Shown: positions 52,691 to 64,000 of the stretch, in pieces
Position numbering within the stretch: position 1 is the stretch's first letter
Layout: each line of letters opens with the position of its first letter
DNA from: Ceratopteris richardii
Lineage: Eukaryota > Streptophyta > Polypodiopsida > Polypodiales > Pteridaceae
Assembly (NCBI GenBank): GCA_020310875.1
Contig: CM035407.1
Coordinates: 92,950,632 to 93,014,631 of the forward strand
Direction: 5' to 3'
Length of the DNA: 64,000 bases
The notes under the pieces: generated by a model
What the model was told of the DNA's origin: nothing
Seen by the model: the letters and a program-made list of their open reading frames with translations, nothing else
Databases searched by the model: none
Program-made: the position numbers and the translations under genes

Positions 52691-52817
52691 TCCTGCACTG
52701 TAGCGGGAGGCCTACATCATATCTTCCCGACACCGCACTGTAGCGGCGTCATTTATTTTTATTTATCTGTTCCGCACTGTAGCGGATTTTTGTATCGCGG
52801 ACCCGCACTGTAGCGGG
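52691..52817 (+). repeat. Four ACTGTA-loop hairpins
   Basis: Four short inverted repeats share the loop ACTGTA and stems based on CCGC/GCGG: 52691-52708 (TCCTGC/GCGGGA), 52733-52746, 52771-52786 (TCCGC/GCGGA) and 52802-52817 (CCCGC/GCGGG). The other LTR has counterparts at about 63488-63614. They lie in the transcribed leader part of the LTR. Confidence 0.7.
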
Positions 52818-53123
52818 CATCACTGTATTATTCAAATTTTATTGTATCATCGAGTTTGTATATACACCGACCCAGAGATTCCGAGTATCAGTGTTGTATC
52901 TGATTTGTCTCTTTCCCGACACCTACGGTCGTGTACGCACACTTGTCTTGACACTTCCGAGGGGCAAGGGGCCCTACGAGGATCGTGCACGCTCTAGAGA
53001 GCACAGGTGAGGTGCCCAGCGCGCAGACGCCGCTCGCAGGACAACGGGAACGGCGCACCAGAGAGTGGCCTGATCCAACCCCAGGCGCCGGCTTCCCGCC
53101 ACGACCTCCTTCTTCCCAACACC

Positions 53124-53141
53124 TAAACCCGACGTGAAACG
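53124..53141 (+). promoter_or_regulatory. Primer-binding-site candidate of Gypsy C
   Basis: TAAACCCGACGTGAAACG, two bases after the LTR end, matching the B site (8118-8135) except for one base. Confidence 0.6.
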
Positions 53142-53646
53142 AGGCGGTTGCCCAGTGATCCTCATCGCATCACCTACTCCTTGAGGAAAGAGACAAGAAC
53201 CTCAGCATCGGACAGAGATTTCCAGGTACTAGCACTTCAAGTTATTTGATTGTTGCATTGCTTCACGCATACTTTGAAACAGAAAGATTGTCTTGCTGCT
53301 TGAGTTTGAGCATCCACACTTTGCATTAGTTTAGTCCATACGTGTGTGCATTTTTTTTCCCGCTTAGACTAGGGATTTGCTGATTTTCTAGCTTAGACAG
53401 AACGTTAGAAAACATTAGAAAATTCTCATTGAAAGAGGGGAAAATACATTGAAATCTTGGGAATCGAAGAGAGGACAGTTCGACTAGACTTTGGCCTAGG
53501 ATATTCAGAGAGCTTAGACTGACCTTTACCTCCTGGCTCGTGACTCATCAAGCCTCTTCTCTTATCTCTACTCAGAGCTTAGAGAGATAATTGAGCCACT
53601 TACATTGGACCTTGTGCTACGTTCTAGGACAGAGCAGAGAAGAGAG
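53142..53646 (+). other. Gypsy C leader
   Basis: An untranslated leader of about 500 bases between the primer site and the gag ATG. Its first 60 or so bases recur at the right edge of the window. No gene. Confidence 0.7.
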
Positions 53647-56234
53647 ATGGAGGATATATTCAAGGAGTTGGTAATAGAGAAACAGGGGGCTCGCGTAGTT
53701 CAAGCAGTATTGAGAGAAAAAGGGAAGTTTACAGGCTTGAACGTAACCGAGTACCTAGATGTTTTTGAGGAACAGGCACGGATTTATGGTCTACCCGAGG
53801 ATGTGTTTACACATTACTTCACACGGGTAGTATCAGGATCCATTTTAGCCCCTATTACAACACATATAGCAAAGCCTTGGGCCGATTTCAGAAAAGAATT
53901 GCATAAGTTGTTTTATCTGGAAGACTTTTCCCAACACAGCAAAGAAGGGTTTCTTGCGGTGGATAAGCTCTCCAAAGCCCACTGCATCCCTCACTCAACT
54001 TTTGAATGAGTTCTTGAGAAGATATGACCAACTTCCACAGGCCGATTTAGATGCTTTAAAACCTGACCTAGTTATATCTTTCCTTAGGATCTTAAGTCTT
54101 GAAGACAGGACTGAGGTCGAAAGGAGGATTCAAGAGCCTGGGAAGAGATTTGGATTGACTGAAGATTGGGGTGTAGTGAGGAGAGAGGTAGAAGCGGTTG
54201 CCCAAATGAGGCAACGCCAGGCGGTGTTATACGATAGACCTGCAGTGGTAACACCACAACCGCCTAGGGAAGCTCCACTTCTGGCAATTCCGAATGTGCC
54301 TGCAACGTCAGCTTTTGCTAACGTTGCATCCACTTCGCAATCGCCAATAGAGCTACAGGTTGAGATTCTCAGTTGACAGATAGAGAATCTTATTACAATG
54401 CAAGCGTCTATGTCAAAAGAAATGGCGAGTATTCACAATAAAGTTAATTCTATGGGATATTAGGACCCCACTGCTCCTCAGGCGAGTAGGAGTTATGCAG
54501 ATACATTACAGAGAGGCACTATGCCCGTTCCAAATATGCAAGGCTATGTGATGCCACAGCCTGCACCTCTAGTGCAGCCTGTTGCCCAACAGATACCTAC
54601 ACCACCAGTGCAAACCACATTTCAAAGAAACACTGGACCTTTTGAGAGACGAGCGACTGGTGGGTTTGGAGGGGCTAAGAGATGCGTATGGTGTGATGCA
54701 CAAGAGCATTTTTCATATGCCTGTGAAGAGCTTAAGCTAGCAAAAGAGCATCAATTGGTGATAGATATCGATAAGAAGTTATGTGACTTCAGGACCCGCC
54801 TTCCTCTACCTGTGAATTGGGGAAAGGGGGGAATGAAGAAGTTTTATGAAGATTTATCTGGCAATAATGCAAGTACATCAGCTGCACGATTAGAACCTGT
54901 TGAGGAGGAAGATGAAAAAGTGCCTAGACCTCGACCCCAAAGAAATTATTCCATTGAGGCTTTAGTGAGGGCTAGGGATGCGATCATGCAGAAGACTGCT
55001 TGGAAGTCTCTTGTTGAAGAATCCTCGGTCTATTCCCATATAGCCAATGTGGAGGAAAAGAGGAAGAGAGATGAGAGTCAGGAAGAGACTGAGCCAGAAA
55101 GAAGAGTGACTAGAAAGCAAAGTCAAGAGGCCGAAGAAAAAGCTAAAGAGCCAGAGAAGAAAGTTCAGTTCAAAGAGCCTGTTGTTTCAAAGGAAGAGGC
55201 AAAGAAGAAAGAGATAAGAGAGGGAAAGAGGCCGGCTGGGCCAACTAAGATTCAAGAACTGACTAAAGAGAAAGAGAAAGAACCTGAACCGGTTCAAAAG
55301 AAAGATGAAATTCAAGAAAGTATTCAAGAGGCTGACAAAGAAAAAGAAGAGAACTCCAAAGGCTGTATTAATTTCTGAGTTGGAAAGAAAAAATGATGCA
55401 AGAGAGATATTAAATGACATTTTACTGAAGAGCCAAGTGACCATGTCCTTGGAGCAGGTCTTCTCCATAGCGAAGCCTGAGTTCAAGGATAGTTTTATAA
55501 AGCTGGTTAAGAGAAAGAGGTTTCCACTACCTGAAGATGTAGAGATGGAAGAAGCACCTGAAGATATTCAAGTGACAAATGAAGCAGTTACATTGAGTGA
55601 TACATCTGATGATGATGAGGATGAGGTTGCTAGGTGTCATAAAAATTCTCTAGGTCCTATCATACCTGATGATGAAATGAGGAAGACAGAAAGTGAGTTT
55701 AGCAAGACCTTTTGGGCGAGAGGAACTCCAGAGATAAAGGTGAAGTTAGGGAGCAACGAGGAGTCATGTTTTGCTCTGGCCTTGATTGATTCAGGGTCAG
55801 AAATAAATGTGATTTCTAAGAAGCTCTATGATAAGTTTAGATGGCCGATTGATAAAGATCATGGATGGAGGATGAGGACAGCGGATAATGGTTCAGGAGC
55901 GCTGCTTGGGTCATGCGCCTTTGTGCCTGTGACCATAGGTGGGATTTCTGAGGAATTTCACTTCTTTGTCCAGGACCATTGTTCATATGAGGCTATCCTT
56001 GGGCAGCCCTTTATAGCTGAGGTAAGAATGGAGACTAAGGCCATGGATGATGGATCTGCCTATGCACGAATCCGTTCTAGATCTGGCCTTCATTCTCTGC
56101 AAGTGATGATTGTGTGTCCAAATCACTCCAGGAATAGAAAGAATATAAGAAAGAAACCTATTAATTCACATGACCATGATGAGTGTATTCCTGTTGGAGA
56201 GTATGGAGCTTCTGTTGATCAAAATTTCTGTTAG
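53647..56234 (+). pseudogene. Gypsy C gag-protease region
   Basis: The start MEDIFKELVIEKQG aligns with the gag start of B. In order: gag domain (LREKGKFTGLNVTEYLDVFE, WADFRKELHKLFYLEDFSQH; about 53.65-54.25 kb), a linker shorter than in B, zinc knuckle CVWCDAQEHFSYAC (about 54.69 kb), a Glu/Lys-rich tract (about 55.05-55.37 kb), and a protease domain with LIDSGSEINVIS and ILGQPFI (about 55.77-56.01 kb). Same layout as B. Broken. Confidence 0.88.
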
Positions 56235-56237
56235 GAT

Positions 56238-56262
56238 CCACTGTTGAGCGAGACAACAGTGG
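56238..56262 (+). promoter_or_regulatory. Conserved stem-loop between gag-protease and pol (C)
   Basis: Stem CCACTGTTG / CAACAGTGG, nine perfect pairs, loop AGCGAGA, beginning three bases after the gag-protease stop. It is the counterpart of 11199-11223 in B. The following GGTTTGATGTCTCGCAT is also shared with B. Confidence 0.62.
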
Positions 56263-56335
56263 GAGTTGGTTTGATGTCTCGCATGACTTTGTACATAGTT
56301 TTGAAAGTTTTTCTATTTATTCATCTGCATTCAAG

Positions 56336-59300
56336 TTGCTATGCTTACAGAAAGAAAATGTTTCAAATAAATTCAAAAAAGTTCATGAGAGACACTATAA
56401 GCATTTAGGAATGATGTTACCTGATGAGAAGATTGAAGATGTGATCCAGTTGGAGAGAAGTTCGACTACTCTGGAAGAGCTTGAGCAAGCATTTGAGAGA
56501 AATGAGAAATCAGAAATCATTATGCTCAGCTCTATCCAAGAGTATGAGATGATTAAGAAGTTTATGAGAGAGCATGAAGTAAGTGTAAATACAAAGTATA
56601 AGACTGTGGATAAGAAAGTGAAGCCTATAGCTCAGCCATTGCCTGAAGATAGTCATGAGAAATATCTACAAGTGTCAGATGACCCTATGCTGAGACAACG
56701 AGAGCTCATAGGGCATCATTTTACTGATGAGACTATTAAAGAGATACAGTTTGGAGAGAAGCCATTTTTGAGAGAAGAAGAGAAACAAAAATTTATTGAA
56801 GTCATCAAGAAACACGAAAAAGCGTTTGCACTTTTCCCACATGAGATAGGTTGTGCAGACCCGAAACAAGTATCTCCCATGATTATCTTTACAGTGCCAC
56901 ATATACCATGGAATATCCGGCCTATACCAGTCCCGAAGGCTCACTTACCTGAGCTGATGAGGTTGCTCAAGGAAAAGATTTCCATGCGGATATTGGAACC
57001 CTCCTCGGCTCCATATTCAAATATGTGGTTTACTGTGCCTAAGAAAAATGGGAAGCTTCGTTTCATTCAGGATCTGCAACCTGTGAATAAAGTCACAATT
57101 AGAAACGTAGGGACATGACCCATAGTGGATGAGTTTGCTGAAGCATTTGCTGGGCATTCCATCTACTCTATGGGTGATCTGTATTCAGGTTATGACCAGT
57201 TTCAGCTGGCTATGGAGAGTAGAGACATTACGACCATGAGGACTCCACTAGGCCTTGTACGCATGTGTACTTTGCCGCAGGGAGCGACGAATTCTGTGGC
57301 TCACATGATGAATGCCATGAATCTGGTTTTACGAGACTTTATACCATCTGTGACTATGCCATTCATTGATGATGTTCCAATAAAGGGATGTGAGGAAAGA
57401 GTGAAAGATGTGAGTTTAGATACTTCAGGATGTAGAAAGTTTGTGAGAGATCATATTGCTGATTGTGAGAAGATCTTTGAGAGGTTTGAAGATGTGGGGC
57501 TGACACTTTCTTTAGAGAAATCGGTTTTTGGTGTTGATGAGGTCCTCATTGTAGGACATCTGTGTGGACATTATGGCCGCAAACCATACCCGCAGAAAGT
57601 TGAGGCCATTAGCAGGATCTCTGAAGTGTGTCGTAATGTCAGTGAGGTGAGAAGGTTTCTAGGAGCCTGTGTATTCTATGTGATATGGATTCCTCACTTT
57701 GCTCATGTTGGGAACCCCTTATATGTTCTCCTGAGAAAGAGAAAGAAGTTTGTATGGACAGAGAAACAGTCGAGAGCTATGCGTAAACTGAAGCAGCTGC
57801 TAATTGAAGCTCCGATTCTGAAGCGTGTTGACTATTCAGGTCAGAGACCTATCATTTTGATCGTTGATACCAGTCCTATTGGCATAGGTTGGGTCATAGG
57901 GCAAGATGATGATGAGGGGCAGAGATATGCAGTGCGCTTTAGTGCTAAGATCCTACATGATACCCAAAGAAAATATCCACAGATTAATAGAGAGTTATGG
58001 GGATTGGTGACTGCTTTAAAGAGCGATAAAGAGTATTTCATTGGGGCGAATGTGATAGTTGAAACTGATTGTCTTCCACTGATTGGCATGATTGCAAATT
58101 GTTCATCTCTGGATATTGCTATGCTTAGATGGATCTCTTATATAAAGTTTATAAATCCTGCATTTGTACACATAGCTGGGAAGTCAAATACAATGGCTGA
58201 TATGCTTTCAAGAGCGAAATTTGATGATGAGTCTGATGATGATGATGAGGTGGAGAGAGATACACATATGATGAGATACGATCCATTGGTGTATGTATAT
58301 GAGTAGTTCCGAGAGAATGAGTATGATGACGAGTGGAGAGATATAGGGAGGTATCTGAGTACTCTGAAACCTTCCCCAGGCTGGTCCACAAATAAGTATA
58401 GATCCATCAAGAAAAAGTCTTACAACTTTTTCTTGAAGGACGGACTTATTTGGCGACACGCTAAGGGCAAGGTAAAGAGTCCACAGAGAGTATTGAGTTC
58501 GAGGAGTCTTCAGAGAGAAGTTATGAGAGAGATGCATGAGACCTTATGGGCAGGTCACAAAGGATTTTATGCTACATATGAGTAGATTAGGGAATCTTAC
58601 TGGTGGCCAGGGATTTATGTGAGTGTGAGAGGTTTTGTAGACACTTGTGCTACATGCCAGGTGCATTCATCAGTTAGGCACAGAGACCCGTTACATCCGA
58701 CTTACCCTCCTTGTATCCATTACAAGTGGGTGGTCGACCTTGTAACCATGCCCAAAGGGATAGATAAGATGAGATACATTGTACTTGATAGAGAGGACTT
58801 GACCAACCATGTGGAAGGTCGAGCTCTTCATTTGAAGACTACTTATAATGTATGCAAATTCCTTTTAGAAGAAGTGATCTCGAGATTCGGATACGTTGAG
58901 AAAGTGGTTGCGGACAGGGGAGAATTGGATGCGAGAGAGGCAAAAGAGTTCTTTGATCATCATGGAATTCGATTGTCTCTCACCACTGCCTATAACCCAG
59001 AGGCAAATGGGAAAATCGAGAGAGGTCACCCTTCCATTGTGAAGGCGATCTCTAAGGCTTGCAGCGATGACATCAAGCAGTGGCCTAGGTTTCTTCCATT
59101 CGCGCTATGGGCTGATAGGATGACTTACACTCGGTCCACAGGATTCATGCCTGCTGAATTGATGTATTGTCAGAGGCCAGTCTTCCCCATCCAGACTCAG
59201 ATAGTGACATGGTTGACGCTCCCATGGAATGATGGTATGACAAGAGAAGAGTTATTAACATTGAGAATAAAGAAGTTAGAACAAGGAAATGAAAAGTTGA

Positions 59301-59665
59301 AAGAAGCAGTCCAAAAGTCAAAGGAGTCAAGGCTAAAGAATAAGATCTATTTTGACAAAACCCATCGACTGAGACCACATAGGATTGAGATAGATGATTG
59401 GGTGTTGGTGTACGATAGTACATTCAATACTCAATATGATGCTAGGAAGAAATTGACCAAACAATGGTTTGGGCCGTATGTGGTTACGTCTGTGTTTGAG
59501 AATGGTACGTATGAGCTTCGCGAGTTAGATGGTACTCCTTTGAGATCTTTGATTGCAGGAAAGAGGATAAAATTATTCAAGAAAAGAAATGAAGCGGATT
59601 ATGAGATTGAGCAAGAACTTCTGGAGGGAACTAATGACACTGAGGCTGATGCTGATGAAGAATGA
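56336..59665 (+). pseudogene. Gypsy C pol region: RT, RNase H, integrase
   Basis: Closely parallel to B pol. RT motifs VPKKNGKLRFIQDLQPVNK and catalytic FIDDVPIKG (about 57.36 kb). RNase H with LIVDTSPIGIGWV (about 57.86 kb) and SYIKFINPAFVHIAGKSNT. Integrase with the zinc-binding CATC segment (about 58.64 kb), DLVTMPKGIDK, ADRGELDAREAKEFF and YNPEANGKIERGH (about 58.74-59.03 kb), and the GPY/F-like WFGPYVV (about 59.47 kb). Broken at a few places. Confidence 0.9.
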
Positions 59666-60890
59666 TAGACCATGAAGATAAAGAAAAGCTGGATCAAAAT
59701 GAAGAAAAATGACCAGGTGAAACGTTTCTGATTTGAGATGTGTTTTCTTTCTGATAGAGCATATGGATTGCATTGATGTGTGTGATAAAGATATGTATGA
59801 GTTTATGAAAATCATGTAGAATGAAGATAACAAAGATCTATTATGGGTTTGCATGAAGCATGAATGACTAAGAAATTATATGAGTGAGATCAGTTAGCAG
59901 ACTGGAGACTTTTGGGAGTGAAAGCTTGGGGATGTGATGGCATGCTTAGACCGAGTGCATGTATATACTGATTGATTTGAACACTTAGTGAGTGGGAAAC
60001 TTTGGATCTTACTATTTGTTTCTTATGAGAACTTACCTCCATATGGATCATGATTTATAAAGAAACATTCATACTCATGCCAGCTTATATATGCATGTAT
60101 GTTGTTGGTGCGCTACGATGGGCTAGTAGGCGGGTGGAACCACCTTGGTCGGGTGATCAAGGCCACGAGCCGTAGCTAGTTTCGTCGTAGGCCTGACCTA
60201 TCCGTTGTCATGCACCTGTATGGGTCGGTAGGTGGGTGGGGTCACTCTGATCGGGTGGTCAGAGCCACGAGCTGACGTCGATTTCATGCAGGGTTGACGT
60301 TGTGTATGTCGTGCGCTATGCCGGGTCGGCAGATAGGTGGAATAAACTTGGCCGGGCGGACAAGTCCATGAGTCGCACCCGATTTCAACATAGGCCGATT
60401 TGTGAAAAATAAAAGATAAAAAGAAATGCTGAGCTGAGATGAAGAAGAAAAGAAAAAGAAAAAGAAAAATGAAAAAGAAAAAGAAAAAGAAAGAAAGATC
60501 TAATGGAGAGCTGGACAAGTAGGAGATAAATAGTGGGAATCAAGGTATATTTTACAAACTAAGTTAGTAGAAACATATGTATATGCTAGTGCTTAGAATG
60601 AGCAGTTGGATCTGAACCAGTTGAACGAACAAAAGATCTAGAAAGCCGAAAATTTATTCATGTGATTACTTGTCAGATTGCAGACGCAGAAACATAATAT
60701 GATGTTTGTGAAGCATGAATCTACCTAATTTTCTAAAATTCTTACCAATCTTTATAAAAATTGCATGACTGCATGAGATCATGATTTGAGTTTTGGAAAG
60801 AAAAAGATAAAAAGTGTAAAGAGATTTTAAAAGAACCCTGATACTCTTCTGTTGGATCTTGCAGGTTGGCCCATTGGGACGATGTGCACG
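59666..60890 (+). other. Gypsy C 3' untranslated region
   Basis: No gene. It contains three tandem structured units (about 60103-60385) and a long A/G-rich tract of GAAAAA-type repeats (about 60430-60500), and leads into the polypurine tract. Confidence 0.75.
60103..60385 (+). repeat. Three ~101-bp tandem units with hairpins
   Basis: Each unit carries a 20-nt hairpin at 60143-60162, 60245-60264 and 60346-60365 (spacing 102 and 101). The outer stems differ (CCTTG/CAAGG, CTCTGA/TCAGAG, ACTTG/CAAGT), while the loops share a CGGG[TC]G core. A 22-nt GG..[GC]G..GG.GGTGG-like block precedes each hairpin. Eight bases (CCACGAGC or CCATGAGT) follow each one. Outer arms GCTACG/CGTAGC in unit 1 and GTGCG/CGCAC in unit 3 can also pair. 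Confidence 0.75.
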
Positions 60891-60905
60891 TTTAGCGGGG
60901 GCGAA
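60891..60905 (+). promoter_or_regulatory. Gypsy C polypurine tract
   Basis: TTTAGCGGGGGCGAA directly before the second LTR, almost the same as in B. Confidence 0.85.
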
Positions 60906-63900
60906 TGTCGGGATGAAATCCCGTAGGGAGTGTGCATGATTTTTTTCCAAAAGCTCATTGTTTTATGATTTTTTATGTGATGTTTTGATTGAAGAAGGTA
61001 TATTTTGTGCATGATTTGATGATTTGATTGCATGTGTGATAAGAAACCATGTTAGAGATGTATGTTGGATCTGTCTGTGTAAATAACTAACATTAGACCC
61101 ATGAAAACCCTAGTTTTGACCCTTAGAAAAACTTGAAAACATGAGTTTATCCCATGAAAACCGGTTTTGAACCCTTGGAAACCCTTGGAGTTTAGGCCAA
61201 AATTGTAAATAAACCGTTAAATTGACGAGCTTGAGATAATTGTGAGCAAACCCCTAAATTTCCCAACCAAAAACCCGAGATCGGACCCTTGGAAATGATG
61301 GTTATCCTAGGTCAAACCCTAAAAACCAATTAAATTGTGAATATCCAAAGTGAAATCAAAACCTTAGTGTAGGGAAAAATTAAAAGACTGCCAAAAATGG
61401 AAAGTTCATTGAGGAGGTTAGAACGTTCTAGAAGCAAGCCCTAGGGGGGGGGGGCCTATAAATAAGTGCAAGTTCACTTGTTTCTTCCCCACCTTGTGGA
61501 TCTTGCTTGTGGATCGTCTCCACCAGGTATGCTTCTTTTCCATTCTGTTCATGTTCATCTTCTTGCTCGTGCTTTAGGATAGAGCATCTAGGGAGAGAGT
61601 AAGATTCAATGATGTGCAAAGATTTCACATAGTCTTATAAGCTTCACACCTTCAAGAAGGAAGGTAGTTTGAGAGGATCACACTCATAAGCATGGAGAGA
61701 GAGCAAGCGAGAGGTAGCTCTCACTCTGTTTCCCTGATATTATGTATGCAATTTTTTATGTTTCCCCGATATTATGTATGCAATTTTTTCTTTTTCCATT
61801 TGTGCTCAACCCATTGCACAGTGGCCACGGGCCACCATGTGCCTCCAATGAAGCATATATTGTTGTGCGAGAAGACTTTATGACGGAGGTAGGCTATAGC
61901 AAGCTGAGAACTTTGTTCATTCTCTGATGAGTGAGATTGAGTATCTCATAGAGACAGATTGGAGGTGTGCCACCGCCAGATAGAGAAAGAGTGAAGTACA
62001 ACTGTGTGCGCATGTGTCTTAGAGAGAGGTTCTGCGGCGCTGCTGATGTGTAAAATAGACAGACCTTGACGGAGAGATTCTTAAGAAAGGTGGCCGTCGA
62101 ACAAATCTAACCAAGCAGGAGAGAGAGTGCGACTGTGCGCGCGATGGTTTAGTCAGAGAGAGGGTCTTTGGCGGCGGCTGCCGACACGTGAATAGGGAGA
62201 AGGCAGAGAACGTAGGCGGGCATCTCGTGAGTCGTCCGAGGTACTATGGCGGTGGAGGGAGATATAGTTGATCATTGGCGCTGCGCGAAGAACCTCTGAG
62301 AGACACTGAGAGAGAGAGAGAGGTCGATGACGTAGCAAAATTCTGGCGCGAGCATGAGATTCAGAGAGTGCCACCATAAGACGCGCGTTGGAGTTGCTGA
62401 GAGAGAGAGTCTGTGAAATATGGCGGCGCGAAGGAATCTACGTAGAGGGAGAGTAGAGAGAGATTATCCGATGGCCATTTTGGCAGCGGAGCATCAGGAG
62501 ATTGTCGACGTGCTGATATATCCACGTGCAGGCAGATGCTTAGAAGGCTGCTAGCACAGACGGCGGAGAGTTGCTGTCGTCGATGCACAAACAAGAGAGA
62601 GCATGAGAGAGAGGTGTAGAAAGGCGGCAAGGAGATCGAGAGAGTCGGTTATTATTGGAGAGAGAGAGAATCGATGGGGAGAGAGATAAAGAAAAACAAA
62701 GATAAATATTATGCCACATAAGCTATGACGATGAAGGTGTTTTTTTTCTTTGGAGAACTCAAAGGACTATACAAAATTAATGATTGGCCCAAACTTGGAA
62801 GGGATTTTGATGTTATTTTGGCCAAGGTTTGTGAGACCAACAAGGAACATGACGAGATATATCCTATGTTGGGACGAATCAATCCTCGAACTGAATGACT
62901 AATTGCTGAGAAGTAGAATTTGAAGAAGGTCAATAGATTAATTGTGATATACACATATTTTAGGAGGGATATATTGAAGCAATTTGGCATTAACATGAAA
63001 AATTCACCTTGGGACATTCACATAGAGTTACCTTATGGTATTATGGCTAATGATGAATTGTGAAATCAAACAATCTAACTCTTTCAAATAGGTGGTCTTA
63101 TAGGAATGAGTAAATGGAATAAAGAGAAAATATAAAGAAAGATTTTCAAATAAAATGGAAATATTTATTTTAAGTGGTTTATTGATTTATGAATTGTTCT
63201 AACATGTTTTTGCTAACCCCCACCTTGTGGATCTTGCTTGTGGATTGTCTCCTCTAGGTTCATGCAGGTTTATGAAGTATATCAAGTGATTGAAGATTGA
63301 AGAAAAGAGTGGCCTACCCCGTGGTCTTTCTTGTGGAACTTTCCTACAGGTTACTGCGTGATCAGAGATTATTGTGAATTTTGAAGTAAAGAGCTACAAA
63401 GTGAGGACTTGAAGAAAAGCTTGGATCGAAGAAAAGTGAAGAAAAGATTAAATCGCAAAGACTAGAAGAAAAAGATAGAGGGTGACTTCCTGCACTGTAG
63501 CGGGAGGCCTACATCATATCTTCCCGACACCGCACTATAGCCGCGGCATTTATTTTTATTTATCTGTTCTGCACTATAGCAGATTTTTGTATCGCGGACC
63601 CGCACTGTAGCGGGCATCACTGTATTATTCAGATTTTATTGTATCATCGAGTTTGTATATACACCGACCCAGAGATTCCGAGTATCAGTGCTGTATCTGA
63701 TTTGTCTCTTTCCCGACACCTACCGTCGTGTACGCACACACGTCTTGACACTTCCGAGGGGCAAGGGGCCCTACGAGGATCGCGCATGCTCCAGAGAGCA
63801 CAGGTGGGGCGCCCAGCGTGCAGACGCCGCTCGCAGGACAGCGGGAACGGCGCACCAGAGAGGGGCCTGATCCAACCCCAGGCGCCGGCTTCCCGCCACG

Positions 63901-63918
63901 ACCTCCTTCTTCCTGACA
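60906..63918 (+). repeat. Gypsy C second LTR
   Basis: About 3.01 kb, TGTCGGGATG...TTCCTGACA, matching 50098-53121 along its full length. Confidence 0.9.
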
Positions 63919-64000
63919 CCTGAACCCGACGTGAAACGAGGCGGTTGCCCGGTGATCCTCATCGCGTCACCTACTCCTTGAGGAAAGAGACAAGAACCTC
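63919..64000 (+). mobile_element. Start of a further C-family leader at the window edge
   Basis: After the second LTR the sequence does not leave the element. The primer-site candidate TGAACCCGACGTGAAACG (63921-63938) and the next 60 or so bases match the leader after the first LTR (53122-53203). The window therefore ends inside another internal region, suggesting tandem C copies sharing an LTR. Confidence 0.7.

Larger units (their letters stand above)
50098..53121 (+). repeat. Gypsy C 5' LTR
   Basis: About 3.02 kb, from TGTCGGGATG to ...TTCCCAACA. A terminal hairpin (CGGGAT-GAA-ATCCCG) lies at 50101-50115 and a TATA box at 50646-50653. A GAGA-rich, GC-richer middle part covers about 51100-51890. 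Four ACTGTA-loop hairpins lie near 52691-52817. Open frames here are short and belong to no gene. Confidence 0.9.
50098..63918 (+). mobile_element. Gypsy LTR retrotransposon C, broken relative of B
   Basis: A plus-strand Ty3/Gypsy element: 5' LTR (50098-53121), primer-site candidate, leader, gag-protease, pol, a structured 3' untranslated region, polypurine tract and a second LTR (60906-63918). The proteins are clearly related to B throughout, and the polypurine tract, priming site and gag-pol junction stem-loop are shared. The LTRs differ by roughly 1.5-2% plus indels by eye, so it is of similar age to or a little older than B. A handful of breaks interrupt the coding region. Because the second LTR is followed by leader sequence, the far end of the insertion lies outside the window. 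Confidence 0.9.

Noticed and set aside
53605-53646. Upstream extension of C gag
   Set aside because: It begins at TTG. The first ATG is 53647, which aligns with the B start.

Overview
This window looks like nuclear DNA from a land plant with a large, repeat-rich genome. The evidence is plant-type Ty1/Copia and Ty3/Gypsy LTR retrotransposons, minus-strand priming sites matching initiator-Met and Asp tRNAs, a tRNA-derived SINE with split A and B boxes, AT-rich intergenic DNA and long microsatellites. I found no convincing host gene, no tRNA or rRNA gene and no bacterial-style operon. Species and clade (fern, gymnosperm, bryophyte or other) cannot be fixed from sequence alone.

Region 1 (1-35051) is a pile of nested retroelements. 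An old Gypsy remnant (24009-26136, continuing left of 1086) was split by Copia element A (1091-24003, minus strand, 5-bp target duplication TGTGA). The leader of A holds Gypsy element B (5983-23733, plus strand). The 3' untranslated part of B holds non-autonomous LTR element N (15132-20842, target duplication CCTTG). LTR divergence counted by eye falls from A (about 3%) to B (about 1%) to N (two differences in 609 bp), matching the nesting order. To the right lie a decayed chromovirus D (26137 to about 30728, minus), a decayed Copia E (30729 to about 34612, minus) and a stranded LTR fragment of the B family (34618-35051).

Region 2 (35052-42529) is mostly unassigned AT-rich DNA. It holds an ATGT-type microsatellite, a CT microsatellite, a diverged tandem duplication, one possible small membrane-protein ORF, a possible LTR promoter remnant and a SINE with target duplications.

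Region 3 (42530-48159) is Copia element F on the minus strand. It has two LTRs that look identical, target duplication GAAGT and one 1356-codon gag-pol frame. It looks whole and is the youngest full-length autonomous element here. Its U3 is GC-rich and carries a perfect 24-bp palindrome.

Region 4 (50098-64000) is Gypsy element C, a broken relative of B with 3-kb LTRs. The window ends just inside a further copy of its leader, which suggests a tandem arrangement.

The most interesting signals are RNA-level structures in the B/C family. (i) A 9-bp stem-loop three bases after the gag-protease stop codon is conserved in both elements and keeps pairing where the sequences differ. (ii) Three tandem units of about 101 bp in the C 3' untranslated region each carry a 20-nt hairpin whose stem changes while its loop core stays constant. 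(iii) Four ACTGTA/ACTATA-loop hairpins sit near the LTR end of C. B and C also share an atypical priming-site candidate (TGAACCCGACGTGAAACG) and a pol that, from memory, recalls fungal-type Gypsy elements. Element N adds a 1.2-kb array of TCGCGA palindromes between its priming site and its single ORF.
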